Positions 12,721-24,500 of a stretch of 64,000 nucleotides of DNA are shown in pieces. Numbering within the stretch: position 1 is the first letter of the stretch; each line of letters starts with the position of its first letter. The position numbers and the translations under genes are program-made. The notes beneath the pieces are model-generated. The model worked only from the letters and a program-made list of their open reading frames with translations. It was not told where the DNA came from and did not search any database. This DNA comes from Onchocerca volvulus. Lineage: Eukaryota > Nematoda > Chromadorea > Rhabditida > Onchocercidae. The stretch spans positions 2,790,001 to 2,854,000 of the forward strand of contig HG738137.1 in the NCBI GenBank assembly GCA_000499405.2, read 5' to 3'.

Positions 12721-15509
12721 AAATCAATTTTGTGGTATGACAAGCAAGAATTGTATCGTGTGTATTATGCAAACATTAAAATTGTTATGCTAATCGATTG
12801 AATCGATAAATAGAATAAGAAGAATTTGACGTGTAGATTTTATGAATTTTAATTTTGAATAAAAATATCGAAAATTGAAATGGTGTAAATTTATAGGAAG
12901 ATAAAATATATTTGTTCTTCTTTTTTGTTTTTTTAGTGCTTTTGTTTGCTTCAAAATATGATCAAATTTTCGAAAAAAAAAAAATTATTCAAATTCGTTT
13001 TGACAAGAAAAGATTATTTTTATAAAAAAAGTTTGATTTTGGAAAGAAACACATTCAAGCGGTAAAAAAGGTAAAAAAAATGATGACATCATGTTGACAA
13101 TTTACTGAATCAAATCCAATTCTAATCAGATTTCTTTGATCAAATTTTTTAATCGTCATTTAAATTTTTTTCTTGTTTTTGTTAGTTCTATCATCGGTTA
13201 TATTTCTAATGATAATAAAATGCAATTATTCTTTTCTTTGTTTATAATGCTTACTCAATTATTAATTGAAGAAATTTCAAATGAGTAATTTTAAATTTAT
13301 GAAATCTTTTCAAATTACAAATTAATTTTAAATTTTATCAACAATTAAATTCTTACCTCACAGCATTTAACGTAACAGCAAAGTATCGTTTAAACAATGG
13401 CATCAAATAAAATGCGATATAAAAGGAAACGTTATTAATATTAATAATAAGACTGTTATTCACATTACTTAACATTAAATTTCAATTCATCAAAAAGAAA
13501 AAAATTCCTTCACATTTGAATTTAAATTTGGCCTAGTTTCATTTTTAAACTAATTGCCATAATTTGCCGAAAAAAATTAATTACTTCCACTCCAAAAATA
13601 AATTATTTCATAGCTTACTTTTTAAACAAATAATTTTCAGCACTCAATACTTTTTTTCTACTTCTTTCAACTTCTTTTTCTGTCGTAATATACGGATATT
13701 TTATTCTTTTCTCAATCTCTAATCGTTTTTTTTTCGCCCATTTCTTTTCTTTGAAATCCTTTTCTACGTATAAATTTATTTCACTGGTAATTCTGGAAAA
13801 ATCATTCTTTGCTGTTAAAAATTTCTCGGTTTTACATATTTTGTGCATTTTACAAATATCAGAATGTAACATAACCTAAGATTTTTTTTTAGGAAAAGGA
13901 AAAAAAGCAGAAAAAAGGAGGAAAGAAGGAAGAAAAAAATTGAAATAATAAACAGTATTTTGTAGATTTTATAGTTGATATGGACTATTTTTCCTTTAAA
14001 TTTATTTTGTTTAGTTTCGGCTCAATCCGATTGTCACATTTTGTGAAACAAATCAGAAATTATAAATTATACTAAATTTCATTCAATGGCATAGCTGAGA
14101 TATTTCCCCTTCAAAAGAAAAAAAAAAAGAAAAAAAAAATTTTGCGAAAATAATTCAGTGAAAAAACAATCTTGAACGTTGAATCTAAAGAATTTGAACT
14201 TCAAAAGCTTAAAATTCTGTGAAAATCACTTCTTTCTTTTTTTTTCCAAAATTTCATAGTATTTTATAAATCCAATGAAAAAATTAAATGACTAAAATAA
14301 ATTTAAAAAAATAAATAACATTTAAAATTATTGTTACCTGGAAAATTAGAAGAAAAGTTAGAAAAAATTTGCCATCCAAATCGGCACCAGATATTGTGGG
14401 AGAAACAAACAAACAATGCAATAAAGTTTGAAATATACTATTTGTTTTCGCAAAAATTCTTGAAAATTTTAATGATTAAGAAATCAAGGAATTTTTCAAA
14501 GATGAAAAGTTTGAAAATCGAATAATTTTTGATTTCACTTTGATATATAAAATCTTTATGCATGAAAATGTACGAAAAACTTAATAAAGTGAATTTAATG
14601 AAATAAATTTTTTCGAATGTTATAATAATGTTTTATCGAAGACGGAGATAAAAATATGTTATTCACAAAAGGAAACAAATTTTAAATGATCAGATTCAAA
14701 ATTGGGAAAAACTAATAAATGATTCTTAGCAACATGATATTAACAATTGATGGATTTCTTTAATTCACTTTTTTTCGAATCATTTAATTTACTTTTCTTT
14801 TATTATATGTATACAATGTGAAACTATTATATGTATGTGTCTTTTATTATATTTATTTTTTATATATATAATTAAACTACAATGTGAAACTATTTCTTTT
14901 GTCGTCTACAAAACAAATACTATCATTTGGAACTTTTCTTTTTTTAATGCGAGAATTTGTTATTTTGATAATATTAAATATCATTTTCATTATCATTTAA
15001 CTATGTTTTAGTTATAGATAGAAGTGATTAATTCAATAAAAGATTGCATTAATCAATTCTATATCGTGTATATCATTTCGTGTTGTTTATTTTCATATAA
15101 AAAAATAAACAATAACAGATGTAGCATATATTAATTTATTTACTTCATTTTATGTATATTAAAACCAATAATAGAATTTTTATAGATAATATTAATGTAG
15201 TTAACAATTTTCAATTGTTGCTTTATTTTCTTTTTAGAAATCTAAACTTATACTAAACAAAAATACACTTTTTTTTCTTTTTTTGTTATTGTAAAATAAT
15301 TACGGCAAATGATTTGAAAAGTATTTCTGTGCAATTATTTGCAAGTGTTTGGGTTGAAAAAGAAATAGAAGCACAAAGTGTATGAAGATTTACGAACTGT
15401 TTAAAAATGTCATTCTTATATTCAAATTTTTTTTTTTTCTAACTTTCTGTTAAATAGCATTTTCACCTTTCATTTCGCCTTTTCTAAATTTATTTTTGCA
15501 AAAATGCTC

Positions 15510-15510
<1 letters not shown>
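12721..15510. other. Gene-poor A+T-rich stretch
   Basis: Two small frames (minus 13615-13872, Lys/Glu-rich; plus 14331-14525) lack splice context and family resemblance. On the minus strand near 14340-14410, ATTTTCCAG and a short GC-richer island give a weak exon-like appearance only. Many short A and T runs are present. No RNA gene is seen. Confidence 0.5.

Positions 15511-15555
<45 letters not shown>
15511..15555. repeat. Poly(T) tract, 45 bases
   Basis: An uninterrupted run of 45 T. There is no target-site duplication or retro-copied gene beside it, so it looks like a simple homopolymer and not the tail of a processed insertion. Its length is likely to vary between individuals or assemblies. 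Confidence 0.9.
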
Positions 15556-15557
<2 letters not shown>

Positions 15558-17363
15558 TTAGCATAGAAATTTTCAGACAGAATTTCCTCTTTTCCAATAT
15601 ATTTATTAATTTCACAATAATCTTTGCTTATTTTGGAAACAATTTTAATAAATTCGATTATTATCTTCACATTTTATTCATGCAATTCTCTTACAAACAC
15701 ATATATACACATAAAGAGACTTTAATGAAAAGTTTTTTAATTTCTAATTTCTTAATTTTCATTTTTTCCAATCCTTTTTATCTCAGAAATCACATATACA
15801 ATAAATTAGCCGATTAATGTATTCCCGAAATTAAAGAAAAATTGATGAATTGGTCATTTGAAAAAATCTCGATAAAACATATTGCAATTTTGATATATGA
15901 TAGAAAAGCCAAAAAACAAAGAAAAAAAAAAAATGAAGCATATTATTCAATTTACTATTTTATCTTCTTTGATAAAGGCTATATAAACGATTTTATCACA
16001 AATCATTACTCATGTATTTATTTTCTTGTTTATTATTTATCGACTATTTCTATTTTTCATAGTTTATTTGAAATTTATTTTACATTTAAATACAAATGAA
16101 TATGTTAGAAATTATTGGAATTATTAGGGAAGGAATCATTTGAAAGCAATTTTTATTTTTTACTGATTGGTTAATCTCTGTCCGTCAAATGTTAATCGAT
16201 GAAAATGAGTGGTTCGCAGTTAAATGTTAAATATCAGTACATTTAAAGATTTTATCAGCATAGTTTAGAAACAAAACATGGTATTTCGAAATGATAGAAA
16301 TTGTGAAGAAAATGCATCGAAGAAATTGCAGAAATGATTTCGAGATGTCAAATTATAACATTTACGGGTAGTAATTTATAAATCATAATTGTGATGGCAT
16401 TGAATATGATAAGCTGCTATAATCATATGTGATAAGCTAATATAATCACAACTTGTTAATTACTCTGTTTCAAAAGAAAAAATAGCACTCCTAATATCGA
16501 TAAAGTGAAAAAAAAATTTTAGTTCGATTATATTTAAACTTTATAATATGATATTTAAATTTAATTTTCAAAAATCTATCTATCCTATTTTTTTCTGTTG
16601 TAATATTAATAATTGACAGTTGGATTTCCCGTCTCTGTAAAACTATCACAATATAATTTTCCAATAAATTGATGATAAAATTTTTAAATGCGTCAAAATT
16701 TACATTTATTCGTGCATCATTCATTTTTATCAGTTAATATTTTAAGAATATGCATCAACCAATAAGCATGAGAATATATTTACTTTCAAAAGATTTCTTT
16801 CTTAATAATTTCAAAATGATCGAAATAATTTTCGACATAGTTACTTGCAAACAAACATAAAATAAACTTGAATAAATCATGAAAAAAAATAATTATAAAC
16901 AAGTAAACAAGGAAATAAATACATGAATAATGATATACGATAAAATCATTTTACAGCCTTGATCAAATGATCGAAATGTGGAATGAATGAACGAATGAAC
17001 TAATAAATGAATATTTGTTTGTTCTCTCTCTAATTTTAATTTCATAACTGAAATTTTGATTAAAAAAGATTTCTATTGTTATAAATTCGATTTGCTGAAT
17101 GAAATTAAATCATAAAGAAACTTTATCAAACAACTCTGTTAATTATCAATATGTTATTACTGCGCAATTCTAACAGTAACATCAATTTTTATTATCGCAA
17201 AAATTTTTAAACTGGCATAGTCGTATAAAAAATTATAGATTTTAAAAATTGATCGATTGTTTATGTCATTTTATTTATCTAAACGTTTTACGCTTCACTA
17301 TAAAATATTTACATTTCAGTTTTTAATAATTAATAAATCGATAAACAATTCGATCAATCAGTA
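15556..17363. other. Gene-poor A+T-rich stretch
   Basis: Frames at 15842-16099 (plus) and 16491-16724 (minus) are rich in Ile, Phe, Tyr, Lys and Asn, as chance frames in A+T-rich DNA are. They have no motif or splice context. Nothing else is recognised. Confidence 0.6.
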
Positions 17364-17462
17364 CTATATATGTCCATCATTTTCATATTTTTGAAGAAAC
17401 AAACTAGATGCACGAATCAATGGGTCAATGTTGGATATTCCTTCGGATTCTTTGATCTCCAC
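17364..17462 (-). CDS. Possible C-terminal exon of an unidentified minus-strand gene
   Basis: A GC-richer island reads on the minus strand as 32 codons with balanced composition (starting VEIKESEG, ending ENDGHI) and a TAG at 17364-17366. It follows a weak acceptor (CAAAAAG) ending at 17463. The other frames of this island contain stops within a few codons. No upstream exon in matching phase was found in the next kilobases and no family is recognised. If real, it is the last exon of a gene transcribed leftward, possibly with a long intron. Confidence 0.35.
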   Translation of the reverse strand: MEIKESEGISNIDPLIRASSLFLQKYENDGHI

Positions 17463-17628
17463 CTTTTTGAAAAATCAAATCTGATTTTAAAAATTAATTA
17501 ATTAATACTGATGTCTTCCGAGCGCATTACTGTCTTCTTTTTCTTAATAAATCAATGATTATTACAATTCATGATTTGCTTATTTCTTAATTTTTTTCTT
17601 TTTGCATGAAAAACCTTTTTTTTTCGAA

Positions 17629-17669
17629 AATTTATTTCTTCTACTTCATCGAAGTAGAAGAAATAAATT
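17629..17669. repeat. Perfect 19-bp inverted repeat with 3-base loop
   Basis: Bases 17629-17647 (AATTTATTTCTTCTACTTC) are exactly complementary to 17651-17669, separated only by ATC. The arms would form a tight hairpin or cruciform. There is no T run suited to a terminator and no gene next to it. The perfect match suggests a recent origin. Confidence 0.9.
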
Positions 17670-18308
17670 CTTAAATATTCATTGAAATAAATTTTTTAAA
17701 CTAAATTTAAATTCATTAAATTCATTCAATAAACTCATTAAATTAAATTCAAATTCATTCTTTGTTTGCAAGAAATAGAAAAATAACAATTTCTTCCATG
17801 TTTTAAAAAATAGTAGTATAATCTAAATTTATTCTTTCAATGAAATTATTTTAGCGGTTTTATATCTGAAAGAACATTTTCCTTTCCAATAAATCACCAT
17901 GATATTTGTTATCAGTGCTTGCATATATTTTGTTGCTTTCAAAAATTATTCCACAAATTATTCCACAAAATCAAAAATTATTCCATTTCCAAAAATTTAA
18001 ACTCTGTATTTCTTTTTATCAATGATTACAAAGTGCAAAAATCAAATGGAATGATAAAAAGTTTCAAACTTTTTTAAATTTGTTAATCGTAACATTGAAA
18101 GCTTCTTTGTAATTTCTTTGTTATCATTTCTTTTTCCTTCATTCATTTGCCTGTTTTTGTTCCATCTTTCGATGAAAGTTTATTTTAATAAATGCTTCAG
18201 CAACTTTTAACACAAAAATTGTCGTTATGAATAGTAAAGAATTCAAAATAATAGGAATCAGAAAAAGTTTGAAATTTGAAAAATTGTATTTAATGCGTGA
18301 AAAAGCAC

Positions 18309-18375
18309 TTTTTGTTGCAAACACTTGTGCTTTGCTCATGTAATATGAACAAAGCACAAATGTTTGCAACAAAAA
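18309..18375 (-). ncRNA. Candidate pre-miRNA-like hairpin, 31-bp stem, 5-base loop
   Basis: The two 31-base arms (18309-18339 and 18345-18375) flank GTAAT. On the plus strand the stem has two C-A mismatches. Transcribed from the minus strand the same positions become U-G wobbles, so the whole stem pairs. This asymmetry favours a minus-strand RNA. Pairing fades outside the arms, giving a structure of about 67 nt, the size of a microRNA precursor. The 3' arm begins AUGAGCAAAG, sharing the UGAGCAA seed with the miR-87/miR-233 family. That piece starts right at the loop, where a mature strand would not normally start, so family membership is weak. A small inverted-repeat element is the alternative. 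A 139-codon minus-strand frame (18139-18558) spans it and is probably fortuitous. Confidence 0.4.
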
Positions 18376-18558
18376 ATGAAAATTTTCTTTAATTTTATGT
18401 GATATTCTTGAATTGTTTGAACTATATATTGCAATAATAGCTAATGAATTAATTTCTTTGAATTTCAGAATCAATAAATTTTGAAAGCAAATAAATCTAG
18501 TTTTAGCTTCGAAGAATTTGAAATTATATACCGGGAGCAGCTGCAGTCTGATGCTCAA

Positions 18559-21500
18559 AAATTTATTTGTAAATCATAATAAAAGCAAGCAATAAATTGA
18601 ATGAATTAATTATTCTTCGAAATAGCAAAAAATTTTAAGTAGAAATTTTAGATTCTTTTAATTCAAATTTCAATCTAGAAGAAAAGCATATTCTAATTTG
18701 GACGAATACGTAATTACATTAAATAGTGTCGGAATAATCATCCAATTTGAATGAATAGCTTCAAGTAATCCATCTTGACTCAAAATTAAAATATCTGAAA
18801 ATATCGAATTTATGGTTATTCTCTTTGATTTTATTCTTAAAAATTAAACAAAAGCCATCTAGTAAAATTTGGCTAAGGCATTTTAATCTCTTGACCGAAA
18901 TAACTGATTTAGCCGACTTGAATCAGAAATTTGGAGTAATGGCAAGTTTTCACGGATTCATATCAAATTCAATGAAACTATTTACGTGTATATTTTAACA
19001 TCTATATAATTATTAACTAAAATATCTTTTCTAATGCATAGTTAATCATTCATTTGATGAAATAATTATCCAGAAAAGACCATATAATAAAATGAAAATG
19101 ATTACGGTAAAATAATTACGGAAGCAATTAAATGGACAAATTAAATAATGTCATTTAGTATTCGATTTTATGAGGCAATAATGAAAATTAGCTTGGAAAC
19201 TTAGCTTGGAAACTTTCAAATAACCTTAATAGACAAGATTAAATGAGATAGTGTGAGCTTGAAAGAAGAAAGTTGAAAAATTACATTTTTTTCACTTTTT
19301 TCGGTTTTTTTCTATTCAAAAAAAAATATCAAATTACTAAAATGATAATGAAAGTGCAAATCAGTTTTCATTTTATTAGTTCCGATATTATCGACTTTTT
19401 TTTAGGCTGTTAACAAAACAAAAAAAAAAAGTTTTTGTCATGAATGATTGATAACTTTTTGAAATGCTTCCTTTAAGACGTAAGCAAATGGTAAAGAAAG
19501 ATTTGATATGATATTATCAATGAAAAAATAAAAAGATAAAAATAGCATAATTGCTGATCCTTACCAATGAAGTTTTATTTTTCTTTTGCAACAAATTAAA
19601 TTACTTTCGAACAATTACCAATTCAATATTTAGATTATTAGCAAAATAAATAATGTATTGTATTTTTTTCTTTGTTATCCTTTCGTTTTTGTAGGATGAG
19701 TTTTTAAAAAATTTATTCAAGAATATTTAAAAGAATATGTTAAATTTCCCCAGAGAGACATTGCATGATTTCTTTGATATATTAATCAATCTTTTATGGC
19801 ATATATTAATGGGCAATATATTTCTCGACGAAGTGAAAATTAATTTAACTATTACTCTCTACGTAATCTTTCATCTCTTAAGCTTAGTTTCGACTATCTT
19901 ATCTAATTTTCTTTTGACAATTGCAATTTAATAAATATGCTCATTCTTCTCCAATCATTCCGAAATGAATTTATGGAAAAGATAAAAATAGTTTGCATTA
20001 CCATCCCTAGTTTGATTAGTTTGAATTTAAAATTTTAATATAATACATCATTTCCATTTTTTGTTAGAATTATCACTTAATGGATAAGAGAAGTTCTGAT
20101 TATTTACAATTTTTAAACTTATCTTTTTCTTTGGTCACTTTTTTGTAAGCTAGCAACAAAAATTATTTGTCAATTTTTAGCAAACTAATTTTATTTTAAA
20201 TTAATAAGGAAGAAAATATGTAAATTATTACAATATTCATGTTATTTGAATTTACAGCAGTAGTATAAAAATATTAAGATATTTATGTTAACGATTTCTT
20301 AATGAAATTTTTTACGTTTCTAATCGGAATATTTCACTTCTTTTTTCTCTTTTTTTTTATGGTATTTTGATATTTCAGTTCCGCTAACGACGCAAAGTTT
20401 TATTTAAAATTTAAAAAGTTTTTTTGTTTATAAGTTTATGCCTTTTTTGTGCAAAATGAAGAAATTAAATTGTAGTGCAACCAATATAAATGTATTTGAA
20501 TATAAAATCAATATGAATTAGCAATAAGGTATGCGATAAAGTCTCAAGTTCATTTCATATTTTAATTCGTTTTTTATTTAAAAGATTTTTGCACATTCTG
20601 AATCTTCATGTAATTCAGATTCATGATTCTGATTCTTCATATAATATCCACGGAATCAGTTTGATAGCCCCTTTTTTGCACAATTTTTTAGAAGATTTCG
20701 TGAAATTTTTCTTGAAACTTAGAAAAAAATCAATTTTTCTCCGATCCAACATAAATTTTTAAAGAAATTTATTCATTTTAGAAGCATAAAATTTTTCGAC
20801 TTTAAATTTATATAGAATAGGTTACTATGCATATTTTAGCTATTATTAATTGCATAGCGAAATATGGCTCATTTTTGTACTTTAAAACAAAGTACAAAAA
20901 TTTGAAAATTTAAATAAAAAATGATTAGGATTAAATTTAAGCAGAACAAATCAGATAAACAATAATTTTACCCCGATGAATTTAAGCCTTAAATAAATAA
21001 AACTAATCCAGACTTCTTTGACTGTATAGTAAAACTAATCGAGCTAAGAGTAATAAGATGCAAGTAGTTCTTAAAAGATTCCTGCAATATTAAAAATATT
21101 CCTTTCGATTATGATAGTGATATGATATTGATAATTGAAATCATCCAACTGATATTATTCGATTCCAAATGATATCATTCTCTGTTTGTTTGCTTGAAGC
21201 TTTTAAAATCATTTTTAAAATTACATTAGATGTATGTTATAAATAACATGATTAATTTTTTTCTCAATGTATTCAATAACTTCATATTTTCTATCCCTTC
21301 GAATTTAAAAAAATTATGCTTTTTTTTAACTTGTTGTATTAAGCAGGTAGCAAAAAATGATTCAAACGAGAAAATTTTGCGAATGTAAATTATTGATAAA
21401 AATGGATTTTGTGTATTACCTAAGAAATAGCTTCAATTCAGTATGATAAATTTATATTTTACAACAAGCTTGATATATGTTACATTCATTGATTGAATTA

Positions 21501-24500
21501 TTTGTAAGAGCTACTTCATTCTTTTACATTTCAATCAGATATGATTGTTTGAATTTTTTTTCAATTTTTTTTTTTTTGTCCCGCCAATCATGCTCTTTGC
21601 TGTCTTAGAATTCGTTATAATTTCACAATAATGATATTAATAAAGAAATAAAAAGTTATTTTGAATATAATAATAAAATTCATCATTATCAATGAATTAG
21701 TACACTGATATTAAACTTAACTTTCTGCATTAATTCACTAAATATTTTAGCAAGAAGTTAACAGAATTAAGCAAAAAAATGAAACGGAATATATATAAAC
21801 AAAAATCGTGATTAAGCGCAATAGTAATATTAAGAATAATTATTATAAGCAGTGAAATGGTGAGATTAATTGGTATAATTTGTTGTTAAACAATAATATT
21901 TTTCTTAATTTTAATTAATCTAATATGCATTATGCGCCAAAATTTCATTATCATATTTTAAAACTTTTTATGTACTTCAAATTATTGTCATTTTTCTTTC
22001 ATTCAAAACATTGCAAGTTTTAGAAATCAAGTAAAATCATTCAAATAAGCCTAAGCCTAAACTTAGATCAACCTATTCCTTCTTCCATATCTCTCTAGCT
22101 CTTTATTTATATCATATAAATCACTTATCTTTCCAAATTTCTTATTTAAAATAACAATAAGTATTACTTAAACGACATATTTGAATTCAAAAATCGATTT
22201 GATCCGACCAACTGTATATTCGATATAATCAATTTTAAAATATTATCATTTCAATTTTTTAATCCAATTCATAGATCAATTTTAATTATGTAATTTCCTT
22301 TTAAAATTAATTTTAATTTATCGAATACTTTTAATAATTTTATTTTAATGTCAAGATTTACTGTGCAAATTAAAAAACAAAAATATAATTCATAATAAAA
22401 TATGATGTGATACATAAAATTTATAATGTATTATTTTCTCTTTTTTTTTTTTTTTTTATTAATCAATATACAATGTAGAATTTTCCCTTGCATACTTCAT
22501 TTTAATTAATTTTTTAATGTAATGCAATGAGTTAGATGTTTCACTTACACTGAATGCTTTAATTAAGTAATTTTTGACGCTCAAAAAATAATTTTCAAAC
22601 GTAATTTATCATTGAAAAGTTCGTAATACTTTTATAAATAATTTTTGAAATATTAAAAACTATTTTTAGACGAAAATTTTTTATGCAACAATGTAATTTA
22701 TGAAAACAAGCGCAGCCGAAACATGGATAAAAATGAAAATGAATTAAAATATAGTTTCAGTGTTTATCTTCAAATATAAGCAAAAAATTCAAATTTTATT
22801 TCAAAATTTTCAATGATTTCACAAATTTTAGCATTAATTGACAATTGAGAATTTAGTATTGCTTGTTTTTAATATTTCCAAAATTATTATAAATGACTTT
22901 TATGCAATCATAGTAATTGAATACTAAAACTCAATGTTATTCATCTAAAGGCAAAATTCTCAAAAATTTTTTTTTTTGATAATGAAAAAATGCTTCTCAT
23001 TTTTCTTTTGATATTTTAATTTTGTTCTTTGCTAATCACTTTAGCGCCTTCTTACAAAAACATTGCGAAAAAAAGGAGAAAAAAAAACATAATCCTTATC
23101 TTTTCCCAGTATATCAATTCGATTTCATTTCTTTTTATGTGCTTTTTTTTTAAATTGAAATTTAATTCCAAAATTTCTGAAGATCATTAATTGCGCTGTG
23201 CTAGAAATACTATAACATCTCATTACTATTTCATACATATTTTTTTTTCTTATATGATTTTTTCATGAATACATATATAAAGTTCTTGAATTTAAAGTAA
23301 TTTCTTAATAATTTAAATGAAAACTTTTTGTTTAATTCTATGCAAATCATTAATTTTTTCTTCTAAATTATGTCTTTTTTATTTGAAATTGTTTATTGAA
23401 TTATTTTTCGTTTATTGTTTAGTTTGTATATGCCAATTCTTTCGACAAGAACTGAGCAAATCATTTTCTGATAAAATTTTTGGCATAAAATATTATTGCC
23501 ATTACTGATATGGCATGAGAAAAGGCTTCGATAATGGAAAAAAACTATTGAATATATTTCATTTATTTAAATAAAAATGAATTCGTTAATGAATTTTACG
23601 GAAGTTTTTCGTCCGACTTACTATTCAATTTATGACTCATTTAGCATAGAACGGAAATTTTGCTAGCATCTTTCATTTGGTTTTTTGACTACAACTAGTT
23701 TTGATATTATAATCGTTCCAGAAACTTTTTTTCTTTTTGATAAGCTGTGCTTTTTCTACTTTTTTTTGTCGATTATTAAATATAATTAATATTTTTTTTC
23801 AATTAATAATTTTTTTATAATTCCTTGAATAATGTCTTCTTATTGCTACAAATTAATTGTAGGAATAATTAAGATATATTAGCATTAAATTAAGATGTAT
23901 TTTAATTAAGATATATAAGCATTATTTGGACTACACCTTGATTTTACTATTTTTGCTATTATTGATATTGTATTAAGAAATCATTTAAAGTCATTGAAAT
24001 TGTCATAAAATTACTACTTGAAGCCATCAAAATTATCATAAATAAAGAAATTGTCTCAGTTAAAAATATTATTTAAACTTCATAAACTTTCTTTTCACTT
24101 CTGAATAATAAAAAAAAAAAAAAAAGAAAATGGATGGAAAAGATAAGGAAAGAAATGGGAAAAGAGTAGTAAATTGAATTGTGACTTCTTCAAAGCTTTT
24201 CAATTTGCTACAATTATTCTCTGATTTTCTTTTCCATTTAAATATTTTATTCTATGAATACAATGAATCAAAATTTTATGAATTCATTTCAAAAATTATC
24301 GTTAAAAGAATTCATCATTCGATAAGTTTACATAACAACAAAAAATAGAGTGAAAGAAGTACTTCATCAAATAGATGATAAACAACTTTCAAAAAATTTT
24401 CAAAGCTCAAATAATTTGAAAAATTTGATTGATGGTGGAAAAATTTTGTCAAAAATTGTTCAAACTTGAATAAATCTTATTTAAATTTAATGTTAATCAT

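Noticed and set aside
18139..18558. 139-codon minus-strand frame as a protein gene
   Set aside because: It spans the 31-bp hairpin, is rich in Phe, Ile, Lys and Asn, and has no splice context or family; it is better explained as fortuitous.
22049..22060. Two GCCTAA units like the nematode telomere repeat
   Set aside because: Only two copies with no extension; expected by chance and not evidence of an interstitial telomere.
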